From: Thalassotalea euphylliae
GTDB taxonomy: Bacteria > Pseudomonadota > Gammaproteobacteria > Enterobacterales > Alteromonadaceae
NCBI RefSeq assembly: GCF_003390375.1
Contig: NZ_QUOT01000001.1
Span: 992,001-1,056,000, forward strand
Direction of reading: 5' to 3'
DNA: 64,000 nucleotides
Shown here one piece after another: positions 1 to 8,255 of the stretch (position 1 is its first letter; each line of letters opens with the position of its first letter). The notes beneath the pieces were generated by a model, which did not search any database, was not told the DNA's origin, and saw only the letters and a list, made by a program, of their open reading frames with translations. Position numbers and translations under genes: made by a program.

Positions 1-1007
1 CGAATCACCAACTCTGGGCAGATTTCACGCCATTTTTGAATACGCTCAAGTACACGGTCAGAGCTGCCAGGGCGCTTCATCAATTTTAAAATACGCTTGT
101 TGGCATGCTGAAATGGAATATCAAGGTACGGTAAAATTTTACCTTCTGCCATTAGTGGAATAATGTCATCCACATGCGGATATGGGTAAACGTAATGCAA
201 GCGCACCCAAATACCGAGTTTTGAAAGCTGTTCACATAACTGTTTTAGATGAGTTTTTACTGGCATACCCTCGTAAAAATCCATCTTGTGTTTCACATCA
301 ACACCGTAGGCCGAAGTGTCTTGTGAAATCACTAATACTTCTTTAACGCCCGCATTCGCTAAACGCTGTGCTTCGCCTAAAATATCTCCCATTGAGCGCG
401 AGTCTAAATCGCCTCGCATTGACGGAATAATGCAGAATGTACAACGGTGATTACAGCCTTCTGATATTTTCAAATAAGCAAAATGCTTAGGCGTCAGCTT
501 AACACCCTGATCCGGCACAAGATCAACAAACGGGTTATGCTGTGGTTTAGCGAGGTGTTCATGAACTTGCGTTAACACTTCTTCATAAGCATGTGGGCCA
601 GTGACGCCAAGCACATTTGGGTGAATTTCGGTAATCTCATCTTCCTTCGCCCCTAAACACCCTGTTACCAGTACTTTGCCATTTTCTTTCAGCGCTTCGC
701 CAATGGTATCGAGTGACTCTTGTACTGCGGCATCAATAAAACCACAGGTGTTTACAATCACCATATCAGCATCGTGATAGCTTGGCACAACGTCATAACC
801 CTCAGTACGTAACTGGGTCAAGATGCGTTCGGAATCAACTAAGTTCTTCGGGCAACCAAGGCTAACAAAACCGATGCGTGCAGAGATTTCTGAATTTTGC
901 TTAGTGCTAGATACGCTAGTATTAAGTTCCTTTGACTGTTGTTCTAACACCTTACTTGGCGTTTCCATTGTCGTAGTTTGTTTTGGATCGAATTGTTCAA
1001 CAGTCAT
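1..1007 (-). CDS. rimO: Ribosomal protein S12 methylthiotransferase RimO (partial, 3' end off the window)
   Basis: Radical-SAM enzyme that methylthiolates the conserved aspartate of ribosomal protein S12. The frame opens at the ATG at 1007 and stays open to base 1, so about 335 N-terminal residues are present. After a ~46-residue leader comes the MTTase N-terminal domain (RIGFVSLGCPKN, then NTCGF and the TGCLGAKE stretch), followed by the radical-SAM cluster motif CNHRCTFC and RGDLDSR; the TRAM domain must lie outside the window. The leader is unlike that of the orphan copy at 5259-5435, although both open with MTVEQFDP. This 5' end and its promoter therefore appear to have been supplied by inserted DNA. 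The family call is secure; the origin of the 5' end is inference. Confidence 0.96.
   Translation of the reverse strand, partial: MTVEQFDPKQTTTMETPSKVLEQQSKELNTSVSSTKQNSEISARIGFVSLGCPKNLVDSERILTQLRTEGYDVVPSYHDADMVIVNTCGFIDAAVQESLDTIGEALKENGKVLVTGCLGAKEDEITEIHPNVLGVTGPHAYEEVLTQVHEHLAKPQHNPFVDLVPDQGVKLTPKHFAYLKISEGCNHRCTFCIIPSMRGDLDSRSMGDILGEAQRLANAGVKEVLVISQDTSAYGVDVKHKMDFYEGMPVKTHLKQLCEQLSKLGIWVRLHYVYPYPHVDDIIPLMAEGKILPYLDIPFQHANKRILKLMKRPGSSDRVLERIQKWREICPELVI
851..878. repeat. Left copy of 28-bp direct repeat in rimO (possible attachment core)
   Basis: This 28-bp segment encodes the conserved RIGFVSLGC stretch of rimO. It recurs in the same orientation at 5267-5294 with one mismatch (27 of 28). 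Outward of it the body of rimO continues; inward the two copies diverge quickly. It marks the probable left junction of the inserted segment. A site-specific recombinase core is one reading; plain homologous recombination at a conserved gene segment is the other. Confidence 0.7.
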
Positions 1008-1175
1008 AGTGCTTATTAATCCTACGTAGTCGTTTTACAGGTGATTTTGCGGGTGCGAATTGTACATTATTTATTAGATAGCTGAAACTATAAAACCCAC
1101 ATCAATTAGGCATGGTCATCACAACATAATTGGTATATTCTTTGGTTGTAACCACATGAAAGCTAAGGAGTTGTA

Positions 1176-2453
1176 ATGCTTAAAGGAAGAAAGCTAATAG
1201 AATTATCTTATGATGTTCAAACTGGCTTAGGTAATACTGATGTACCTGATTTTGATGCACTTCGCACAATGGGAATGGCTGCAACATTAGCTATTCACCT
1301 AAGAGGATTGCCTGAAATAAATTATGAACTACTGAGAAAGGTTAGTGACCATTATTTTAATATTCCATCATATGCACTAAAAGAAGCAGTTAGCATTCTT
1401 GGTGAAGTTGAATTTATCCGAATTATCAAGAAAGGCACTACAATAAAGTCTATTGTCCCTGACATCCCCCATTTTAAGGACCTATATGAAGGTGTAGGCG
1501 ACTACTTTTCGTTTACAGAGCTTAATGAACATGAACAAGGCACTCTGTTAATACTGTCTCAACTTCAAAATAAGCCTGAAAACAAGCACAGAATCCAACA
1601 CGCAACAGGAATAGAAAGCTCCCTATTAGAAAGGTGTATGCAAATTGGTACACATGGGCATTATTTCAAAGAATTTAGAGCGCGTGGTAAAGATATTATA
1701 GTAAGTCCGTTTTATTTTGCAGATAACCTCGATGAACTTGCTGATATGACTGCAAAATCAGGCTCTAGTGATATTAAAGTTGTACTAGATATAATCAAAA
1801 ACAATCAAGGTTGGCCACTTTCACTAATTGAAAAAAGGCTAGAACTAGGCGGAACCAAGTTAACTACTACGCAGAAAACATTGCTAGTACAATTATGCTC
1901 AGAAGGCATACTTAAGCCACCTTCTATCGAATTTAACGGAACAAAAGAAACATTTATTTTCACTCCTCGCCCTGGTCAAACTAAACTTGATGCAAGTAAT
2001 CGTGAAATATATGAACGCGCAATGGCGCTAGTATCATGTGTTCGTAAAGGTCAATTATTAGCTGAGCAATACAGAATAAGAATGCCCGTTAGAATTCTTG
2101 AGACATTGAGGGATAAAGGTTTTATAGGCTCAAATTCAGAAGCTGCAAACCAATATCGAAATTTGGTATTCCTTAAAGTTGGTCACCTTGTTCCCACTAC
2201 TGGTGATCGCTGCCAATTTACTTTGATTAGAAACGAAGAAAATACAGAAGCGTTAAACTTAGCTATAAGCCTTTTGCGAACAGGAGAGCTGGCAAATATG
2301 GATGTAAACCAAGAAGCGAGATTGGCTTTATCTAAGGATGAAAAATATATCCAATCTATAATCTCTTCTGCCGAATTAAAGAAAAGAGAACAGATAACGT
2401 TTGATGCAGATGCTGTTGAACAATATGAGCAATTACTACTGGCATACGAATAA
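1176..2453 (+). CDS. Unrecognised 425-aa protein, winged-helix-like, first gene of a two-gene cassette
   Basis: I do not recognise this family. It has no signal peptide or membrane segment, so it is probably cytoplasmic. The N-terminal third (about residues 25-95) reads like a winged-helix unit: a helix-rich stretch with FNIPSYALKEAVSILG, then FIRIIKKG and TTIKSIVPDIPHF as a possible wing. Similar helix-turn-helix-like stretches recur near residues 210-245 and 285-320, which would suit a multi-winged-helix DNA-binding protein. AAGGAG lies a few bases before the ATG. The stop is followed after 2 nt by the next gene, so the two are almost certainly cotranscribed and translationally coupled. Arg codons are often AGA and the DNA is more AT-rich than the flanking housekeeping genes, which suggests transfer. 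Function unknown; a partner or regulator of the nuclease-like gene downstream is inference. Confidence 0.75.
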   Translation: MLKGRKLIELSYDVQTGLGNTDVPDFDALRTMGMAATLAIHLRGLPEINYELLRKVSDHYFNIPSYALKEAVSILGEVEFIRIIKKGTTIKSIVPDIPHFKDLYEGVGDYFSFTELNEHEQGTLLILSQLQNKPENKHRIQHATGIESSLLERCMQIGTHGHYFKEFRARGKDIIVSPFYFADNLDELADMTAKSGSSDIKVVLDIIKNNQGWPLSLIEKRLELGGTKLTTTQKTLLVQLCSEGILKPPSIEFNGTKETFIFTPRPGQTKLDASNREIYERAMALVSCVRKGQLLAEQYRIRMPVRILETLRDKGFIGSNSEAANQYRNLVFLKVGHLVPTTGDRCQFTLIRNEENTEALNLAISLLRTGELANMDVNQEARLALSKDEKYIQSIISSAELKKREQITFDADAVEQYEQLLLAYE

Positions 2454-2455
2454 TT

Positions 2456-3559
2456 ATGGGATTTTTAGACAAAGATACATACCAAAAAGAAAAAGCTATT
2501 CGCTTTTGCTTGGTCAATAATTTAATACCGTTCCTCGAAGTAAATGTTCAAAATTATAGAGAGTTATCTGATACTGCGACTTTAATTACAGATATTGATG
2601 TTTTAGGTGTTAAAGTTGACTCTACGGGTCAGCCCAAAAGAGTAGTCTTTGACTGCAAGACTTTGGGAAAAACAAGCCCTATAAATAGAGCGTTTTGGGC
2701 TTCAGGGTTAATGAATTTTGCCGCATGCTCAGAAGCTTTCATTATATTGAAAAAAAAAGCTTCTGAAGCACATAGATTATCAGCTAAACAAATTGATGTT
2801 CACTTGTTCGATGATAAACAATTTGATAATTACGCTAACTCTTGCAGTATTGATTACAACATTGACTACGCCTACTCAACAGATATTAATAACTGGGCTA
2901 AGCAATTAAATAGTGTAAAAGGTAATGATAAACTTGAGCAATTCTTAAACTTCTTAAATAGCGACATTCCTTTAGAGACAGACTGTGTACGTGCATTAAG
3001 GCGTTTTCTTTCTGCTTTGCAAAAAATCAAAGGAGAACTAGACCCTGCTAAGCCTAAACATCAATCTTTTTTCTATTGCGCGTTAAGTGTTTTTACATAT
3101 TTAATGGCTCAGATTGTCCACGACCTTAGGAATATTGTAGATTTTGATGCTTCAGAGAAAACATTTGAAAAGTTGTTAAAATATTATATTTGGGGTGGCA
3201 AGAATAGCTTCAATCACAAAAAAAGCATGACTGAGCTATTTAGCTCTCAAAACGAAGCCTCAACCAATAGTGAACCAACGTTGAAAGAATGGCCTGAATT
3301 TATTGAGTTAACACGAAAGCTGATGGACTCGCCTGCAAGTATACAAGAATGCATACACCCAATTAGAGAACTATCATTTAGGGCTATTGTAGACAAAACA
3401 TCCTCTAAAGAGATTAATTTATCAGAATCAATAAATTCAAACTCAAGGATATTTCAGTTTACCTATTTAATGGCTAGATATCTCGTTAATTCAGCACAGC
3501 TTCCGTCTGACTTTACTTCGATGATTGATAATGCATTTGCGGAAATAAGAGAACTGTAA
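2456..3559 (+). CDS. Unrecognised 367-aa protein with a PD-(D/E)XK-like N-terminal motif
   Basis: The N-terminal ~110 residues resemble a restriction-endonuclease fold. An early acidic residue sits in LEVN (E28), TDIDVLGV supplies D46/D48, and after a short turn VVFDCKT gives the D-x-K pair (D66, K68); R78 lies in the following helix (INRAFWASGL). This spacing is typical of PD-(D/E)XK nucleases, but I assign it by eye only. The remaining ~250 residues are helical and unfamiliar; they could be a sensor or dimerisation part. No signal peptide. The start codon follows the upstream stop by 2 nt with no clear ribosome-binding site of its own, indicating coupling. The pair sits in an AT-rich insertion inside rimO, a setting typical of defence cargo. 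Nuclease activity and a defence role are inferred. Confidence 0.72.
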   Translation: MGFLDKDTYQKEKAIRFCLVNNLIPFLEVNVQNYRELSDTATLITDIDVLGVKVDSTGQPKRVVFDCKTLGKTSPINRAFWASGLMNFAACSEAFIILKKKASEAHRLSAKQIDVHLFDDKQFDNYANSCSIDYNIDYAYSTDINNWAKQLNSVKGNDKLEQFLNFLNSDIPLETDCVRALRRFLSALQKIKGELDPAKPKHQSFFYCALSVFTYLMAQIVHDLRNIVDFDASEKTFEKLLKYYIWGGKNSFNHKKSMTELFSSQNEASTNSEPTLKEWPEFIELTRKLMDSPASIQECIHPIRELSFRAIVDKTSSKEINLSESINSNSRIFQFTYLMARYLVNSAQLPSDFTSMIDNAFAEIREL

Positions 3560-3586
3560 TTAGGTTGCCCCCAAATCCTGCCGACT

Positions 3587-3627
3587 ATACATTGTGCTTA
3601 ATTTAACTAAGATTAAGTACGATGTAT
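3587..3627. repeat. Imperfect 16-bp inverted repeat with 9-nt spacer
   Basis: Arms ATACATTGTGCTTAAT and ATTAAGTACGATGTAT flank a 9-nt spacer; 14 of 16 positions pair. It lies 27 bp after the stop of the nuclease-like gene and about 55 bp before the IS end. No T-run follows, so it is a poor intrinsic terminator. Arm and spacer lengths resemble tyrosine-recombinase crossover sites of the loxP or dif kind, or a dimeric regulator operator. Function unknown. Confidence 0.6.
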
Positions 3628-3730
3628 GTTAGAAAACCTATCAAGTAACACGATTAAGCAGGTTCGTAATACGAATAACCCATGACCTTTCCCCTGAATT
3701 AGTACCGCTTCTTCAATGAGATAATTCATA

Positions 3731-4549
3731 TTAAGCAGCCCGTTTCGCGAACTCAACAGGTGATAAATAATTCAGTGAGCTATGCGGTCGAACATGGTTA
3801 TAGTGCTCACGCCATTTATCGATTTCATACCTAGCTTTTTCCATCGTTCTGAACCAATGCTGGTTCAAGCATTCATTTCTGAACTTGCCATTTAAGCTTT
3901 CCACAAAGGCATTTTGAGTAGGTTTTCCAGGCTGAATAAAGCTAAGTTTCACATGACTTTCCTTCGACCAGAAGAACATCGCTTTACTCGTAAACTCAGT
4001 GCCGTTATCACAAACGATTGAGCCAGGCCTTGCTCGCATATCTATTAGCTGAGATAAGAAACGAGCGACTTGTCTGCCACTAATTGAAACACAAACAAGC
4101 TGACCAACCATTTCTCTTGAGTAATCATCAACAACATTAAGTGTTCTAAATCGTCTACCGTTTGCCAACTGATCGGATACGAAGTCCATCGACCAACGCT
4201 GATTTAACGTTGATGGCACCTCCATGGGCAGTCGAGGCCGCTGTATTTTCTTGCGCTTTTTTGTACGAACTTGCAGACCTTCTTCGGTGTAAATTCGATA
4301 AGTTTGTTTCTTGTTTTTAACTAAACCTTCAGCTCTAAGTAACCCGTGCAGCATAAGATATCCATAGCGAGGATATTCTGCTGCCAAAGCCCTTAGACGC
4401 TCTCTTATGACAGTGTCAGCCTTCTTTCTTGGACGATATCGAAATGCAGTGCGACTGACACTTGATAGTTGGCAAGCCACTCGTTCACTGAGGTTAAACA
4501 GTTCGATTAAATGACTCGCTACCCGCTTTCTATCCGAAGGCTTTACCAC
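3731..4549 (-). CDS. IS3-family transposase OrfB (DDE integrase catalytic part)
   Basis: The 272-aa product carries an HTH_21-like N-terminal part and an rve integrase core. The DDE triad is visible: D in RWSMDFVSD, D in IVCDNGTEF, and E in NAFVESLNGKFRNEC, with the R/K-rich tail HYNHVRPHSSLNYLSPVEF. Taken alone it would start at GTG, but it overlaps the end of OrfA by 7 nt in the -1 frame. It is therefore probably made as an OrfAB fusion by frameshifting at the A AAA AAG heptamer near 4550. The frame is intact, so the element may still be active. Confidence 0.93.
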   Translation of the reverse strand: MVKPSDRKRVASHLIELFNLSERVACQLSSVSRTAFRYRPRKKADTVIRERLRALAAEYPRYGYLMLHGLLRAEGLVKNKKQTYRIYTEEGLQVRTKKRKKIQRPRLPMEVPSTLNQRWSMDFVSDQLANGRRFRTLNVVDDYSREMVGQLVCVSISGRQVARFLSQLIDMRARPGSIVCDNGTEFTSKAMFFWSKESHVKLSFIQPGKPTQNAFVESLNGKFRNECLNQHWFRTMEKARYEIDKWREHYNHVRPHSSLNYLSPVEFAKRAA

Positions 4550-4806
4550 TTTTTTGAAAGTACATCCTTCATTCCTTCTACTTCAAGCAGCTTTTCCGCT
4601 AATAGCCGTTTGAGCTTATTGTTTTCAGCTTCAAGCGCTTTAAGACGTTTTGCTTCATTGACTTCAAGGCCTGCATATTTGCTACGCCAGTTATAAAACG
4701 TACCAGTAGATATGCCCATTTCTCGGCAAATATCGTCAACTTTAGTGCCTGCTTCATGCTGTTTGATGGCTCGAATGATTTGTTCTTCGGTGTAACGTTT
4801 TTTCAT
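4543..4806 (-). CDS. IS3-family transposase OrfA (helix-turn-helix subunit)
   Basis: The 87-aa HTH_Tnp_1 protein reads MKKRYTEEQIIRAIKQHEAG, then a helix-turn-helix (DDICREMGISTGTFYNWRSKY) and a leucine-zipper-like coiled coil (LKALEAENNKLKRLLAEK), ending KDVLSKKW. It binds the IS ends and multimerises. Just before its stop is A AAA AAG in frame, the classic -1 slippery heptamer of IS3 elements, which would join it to OrfB. The ATG lies about 70 bp inside the right inverted repeat. Confidence 0.92.
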   Translation of the reverse strand: MKKRYTEEQIIRAIKQHEAGTKVDDICREMGISTGTFYNWRSKYAGLEVNEAKRLKALEAENNKLKRLLAEKLLEVEGMKDVLSKKW

Positions 4807-4877
4807 TTTGAGATCTCCACTGTCTCCAGTTTATTGGAAATCTCATCAAAGTCATGGTCTTAATTTCGGGGGAAAGG

Positions 4878-5072
4878 TCACATATATTCAGAAAACGGTA
4901 TCCATAAATGCAAACGAATTAAGAGTGGTATTACTGGTATGCAATACAACCAATCACTCGTATAAGTAAGCGAATTAAAATATTCCAACACTTCACCTGT
5001 AGGGATTCCAATGAAATAGCAATAAACCAAAAGAACAAGTAAAAAATAAATTAGTATAGGTAATACAATCAT
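4878..5072 (-). pseudogene. Small membrane protein truncated at its 3' end by the IS
   Basis: 64 codons. Residues 2-24 form one strong transmembrane segment (MIVLPILIYFLLVLLVYCYF) and a second hydrophobic stretch lies near 42-58. The last codons and the TGA stop come from the right terminal repeat of the IS, so the original C-terminus is gone. Rejoining the IS flanks would give a few more codons (about GYSYYEPA) before a stop, so the intact protein may have been only slightly longer. No convincing ribosome-binding site. It points towards the two-gene cassette and may have been a third cargo gene. Family not recognised. Confidence 0.4.
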
Positions 5073-5258
5073 ATTCTTAGTTACTTTTTTATTTTGATTG
5101 TTGTAGAAAAAAAGTAGTTAAGCTCACAATTATTCTAGTGCTTGATTAACCTATCACTAGATTACAGAGTTAGTTACAAGTCTTATATAACTTCTTTTGA
5201 CGGTGAGTTGATTATGAAATAAGGGGAGAGAATTTTGCGCTGTACAGTAACGCTAGAT

Positions 5259-5435
5259 TTACCTTAGGCACCCAAGGCTAACAAAACCGATGCGAGAGCC
5301 CTGTGTTTGGCTGTGGTCAACTTCACTGGCTTGTTCAGCAATTACTTGGTTGGGGGTATCTAGCGTAGTGGTTTGCTTGATATCAGTTTGAACAGTCGGT
5401 GCTGGATTATTCGGATCGAATTGTTCAACAGTCAT
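5259..5435 (-). pseudogene. rimO: Orphaned 5' fragment of rimO
   Basis: A 58-codon remnant opens with MTVEQFDPNN, has its own divergent leader, then reads RIGFVSLGC and at once runs into foreign sequence and a stop. The conserved segment matches the functional rimO at 851-878. This is evidently the resident rimO start, still in its ancestral place head-to-head with the crotonase gene, separated from the body of the gene by the 4.4-kb insertion. Upstream it keeps a promoter-like region (TATAAT on the minus strand near 5488-5493), so a short transcript may still be made. Confidence 0.85.
5267..5294. repeat. Right copy of 28-bp rimO direct repeat
   Basis: Same orientation as 851-878, one mismatch in 28. 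It marks the right junction of the island: sequence to its left is island DNA, sequence to its right is the old rimO 5' end. Recombination between the two copies would delete about 4.4 kb and restore a continuous rimO. Confidence 0.7.
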
Positions 5436-5644
5436 AGTGTGCCCTTATGTGTCGAAGTCTTAGTGATACAGAGATTTTAGGGCGCGGATTATACAGTAAT
5501 CCATGACTAATATATACCAAGATAACCATTACTAATTTTGATCATCACAACGCAACCCTATGTCTCAATTGACAAGCCTTAGCAGACTCAGTAACGTCAC
5601 ACACAAATAATTATCATCCTCTTACTGAGCAACAAGTGACCATA

Positions 5645-6433
5645 ATGAATTATCAATACCTAACCTTCACTATCGAAGATCGCCTTGCCACTATTACCTT
5701 AAATCGCCCAAAAGCCGGTAATACACTTAACCTCGAGTTTTCTAAAGAACTTGAAGATGTGACTCGCCTTTGCCAGATAAACAAAGACATTGGCGCAGTG
5801 TTGATTAATGCCAATGGCCCGTTGTTCTGTGGTGGTGGCGATCTCGATTATATGGTGAATGGCGAAGATAACGTTGAGCTAGCATTGAAAAAGTTAGCCG
5901 ACAGCCTACACGTTGGTTTTGCCAGTATTGCTCGCATCAATGTGCCAGTGGTTGCAGCGGTTAATGGCGCTGCGGCAGGTATTGGTTTGAGCCTAGCATT
6001 AATTGCTGACATCACCATTGCGTCTGAAAAAGCGGTTTTCGTACCTGCTTATACGGCGATTGGTGTTAGCCCGGATGGTGGCCTTACTCATATGCTACCA
6101 CGCATTATCGGCAAAAAACGTGCGCAAGAAATGTTGTTATGTAATCGTAAACTATCGGCCCAAGAGGCTGAAAGCTGGGGCATGATTAATCAAGTAACTA
6201 ACCCAGATGAATTAGCCGACGTCGCACTGAAAACTGCGAGCCAACTTGCGCAAGGACCAACGTTAGCACTAGCGAGCATTAAGTCACTGTTAAATGCTAG
6301 CAGCACGCAAACCATGGAATCTCAAATGCATTTAGAAGGCATTGCGTTAGCCGCAAACTCTGTGACTGAAGACGGCCAAGCCGGTATTACCGCATTCTTG
6401 AATAAAACCAAACCTGAATTTAAAGGCCGCTAA
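5645..6433 (+). CDS. Enoyl-CoA hydratase/isomerase family protein (crotonase fold)
   Basis: The 262-aa crotonase-fold enzyme acts on acyl-CoA thioesters, probably in fatty-acid or aromatic-acid degradation. Visible signatures are the N-terminal TLNRP, the oxyanion-hole segments PLFCGGGDLDYM and NGAAAGIGLSLAL, and GVSPDGGLTHMLPR. The last has Asp where classical hydratases have the second catalytic Glu, as in PaaG-type isomerases, so isomerase activity is as likely as hydration. An in-frame GTG at 5636 would add three residues; I prefer the ATG because MNYQYLTFTIED is the usual beginning of such proteins, though neither start has a strong ribosome-binding site. It stands alone, divergent from the old rimO start and tail-to-tail with the channel gene 16 bp away. 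Substrate unknown. Confidence 0.9.
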   Translation: MNYQYLTFTIEDRLATITLNRPKAGNTLNLEFSKELEDVTRLCQINKDIGAVLINANGPLFCGGGDLDYMVNGEDNVELALKKLADSLHVGFASIARINVPVVAAVNGAAAGIGLSLALIADITIASEKAVFVPAYTAIGVSPDGGLTHMLPRIIGKKRAQEMLLCNRKLSAQEAESWGMINQVTNPDELADVALKTASQLAQGPTLALASIKSLLNASSTQTMESQMHLEGIALAANSVTEDGQAGITAFLNKTKPEFKGR

Positions 6434-6449
6434 TAACAACGGAAAATAT

Positions 6450-8255
6450 TTAAGTTTTAGGTACTTGCGCTATGGTTGAACTTTCGGGTTCGACCATATG
6501 CAAGTGCACATCTTGCTGTGGGAATGGAATGCTAATGCCCTCACGATCAAATCGCAGTTTAACCTCTTTAGTAATATCCCAATAAACATCCCAGTAAAAG
6601 TCTGTTTTCACCCACGGTCTTACAATAAAATCAACAGACGAGGTGTTTAAGGTATTCACCTTAATGATAGTTTCCGGCGATTTAAGCACGTTCGCGTGGC
6701 TGGCCACAATTTCCGTCAATATTTGTTCAGCCTTTAATAAATCGTCTTTGTAGCCAATACCAAATACCATATCAACGCGGCGAATGCGCTCTTGTGTCAC
6801 ATTCTTGATCACATCACCCCAAATTTTACTGTTTGGAATAATAATGATTTGATTGTCGAAAGTGCGTATTGTGGTATTCACTAAGCTCATATGGCTAACC
6901 TTGCCATTAACGCCACCTGCATAGACAAAGTCACCTTCGTCAAAAGGTTTGTAGATTAACAGCATCATGCCAGAAGCCAAATTCGACAAGGTATCTTGCA
7001 GCGCAAAACCAATAATAATACTGGCAATACCAAAACCTGCTAACACAGGGGTAATATCAATACCAATTTGTGACAGGCCAATCATAATGCCGATAATTAA
7101 TACCACCTTACCAGACATATTGACGAAAAAGTCTTTCATTAATCGCGACATGTTGACTTGCTTTGCACTGGTCGCGCGATTAACTGCAACTGCTGTTAGT
7201 TTGGCGAGTTTACTGGCAATAAATACAATAAAAGCGAAAATAAGTAGCTTAAACAGATACTGCACACCATTGTTCATCAGCCAATTAACAAATTTTTCTC
7301 CCAAGTTTGCGAAAATACCGCCTAGCACTTTGAAATCGAGAATTTCGTAGGTCAGCTCCCCCGTAGATTCAAACATTAGCTGCTGATACTGCGAGGTTTC
7401 TATACCGGCATTTTTCGCCAATTTGATCATCGCTTTAAGACTTTTTAGTGCAATGGTTAATCGCTGCGATACCGCCAGTAATGACACTTCAAGGTTTGCT
7501 TTTTCCGATAGTGGGCTCGCTGAAATTTGCTGTTGCAGCACTTGGCGTTGACGGTGGTAGTAATTAATTGATGCCGCGAGCATTCTAATTCTACCTTGCA
7601 GTTTTACATTGAAGTTTCCCTGCGCATTCACAGTCGCAACTTTTAACGCATTTAACCAACTAATGTTTTCCGCACTCCACTGATAAATAAGATCAATCAA
7701 TGCTTGCAGCTCACCAAAACTGTTCAGCACGAGTAATCTTTGCTCAGCAGGAGCATTGCTTAGATTTTCAGAAACATCTTGTGTTTTGGTATTCAGAAAA
7801 TTAATCGCACTTTCAACGTATTGGACTTGGCTTCTAACAAGCTCTTGAAGTGCATCTATGGGAATAGTTTCACTTTTTATCGCTTCGTCAATATCGCGCC
7901 TTAATTCAAGATTCTTATGAAACAACTGCAATTGAATAGCACTAAAGTCATCTCCTTTTGCTTGACCTAAGCTTTCTGTTAAGGCGATCAGTTCGGCTTT
8001 CAGCGCTTCAATTTCAAGCGCTAACTTGGTCGACTGTACTGGTGTTTTTGACTGCTGCAAAGAATCAGCGGGAAGCTCACTCTCTTGCTCGGTTAGCGGT
8101 TCGCTAGACTGTTCGTTTGTCTTTTCAATAGTTTGTGAATTTGTTTGTTCAAGGGGGATTGCAAGTGCATGAGTGGTTAGCATAAGCATGCTAAAAGCAA
8201 GCGTGGACGCCATTAGGAAGCGCATTGACCTAGTGATAATTACGTTAAACAGCAT
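6450..8255 (-). CDS. MscS-family mechanosensitive ion channel with long periplasmic region
   Basis: The 601-aa inner-membrane channel presumably releases solutes on hypo-osmotic shock. Residues ~1-32 form a signal-like hydrophobic segment ending in ALA. Residues ~40-320 are a Gln/Glu-rich, partly coiled-coil periplasmic region. Membrane helices follow at ~335-355 and ~380-399, and the pore-lining helix at ~404-435 carries the MscS signature (GFGIASIIIGFALQDTLSNL). The cytoplasmic beta domain follows, with IIIPNSKIWGDVIKNVT (~471-487). It is longer than E. coli MscS (286 aa) and shorter than MscK (~1100 aa), so it is a mid-size paralogue. A second Met at residue 11 is an alternative start. No operon partner. 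Confidence 0.92.
   Translation of the reverse strand: MLFNVIITRSMRFLMASTLAFSMLMLTTHALAIPLEQTNSQTIEKTNEQSSEPLTEQESELPADSLQQSKTPVQSTKLALEIEALKAELIALTESLGQAKGDDFSAIQLQLFHKNLELRRDIDEAIKSETIPIDALQELVRSQVQYVESAINFLNTKTQDVSENLSNAPAEQRLLVLNSFGELQALIDLIYQWSAENISWLNALKVATVNAQGNFNVKLQGRIRMLAASINYYHRQRQVLQQQISASPLSEKANLEVSLLAVSQRLTIALKSLKAMIKLAKNAGIETSQYQQLMFESTGELTYEILDFKVLGGIFANLGEKFVNWLMNNGVQYLFKLLIFAFIVFIASKLAKLTAVAVNRATSAKQVNMSRLMKDFFVNMSGKVVLIIGIMIGLSQIGIDITPVLAGFGIASIIIGFALQDTLSNLASGMMLLIYKPFDEGDFVYAGGVNGKVSHMSLVNTTIRTFDNQIIIIPNSKIWGDVIKNVTQERIRRVDMVFGIGYKDDLLKAEQILTEIVASHANVLKSPETIIKVNTLNTSSVDFIVRPWVKTDFYWDVYWDITKEVKLRFDREGISIPFPQQDVHLHMVEPESSTIAQVPKT

Larger units (their letters stand above)
3683..4880 (-). 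mobile_element. IS3-family insertion sequence (IS407-like group)
   Basis: About 1.2 kb. The ends are related inverted repeats: both read TGACCTTTCCCC inward, then GAATTAG on the left and CGAAATTAAGACC on the right. It holds the two overlapping transposase frames typical of IS3. I see no matching 3- or 4-bp target duplication in the flanks (left ccca, right cata), so the insertion may be old or its flank may have been rearranged. The right end cuts a small membrane-protein gene. The IS407 grouping is from the look of OrfA and is less certain than the IS3 family call. Confidence 0.9.

Noticed and set aside
3679..4884. Target-site duplication of the IS
   Set aside because: The 3-4 bases on each side (ccca and cata) do not match, so none is claimed.
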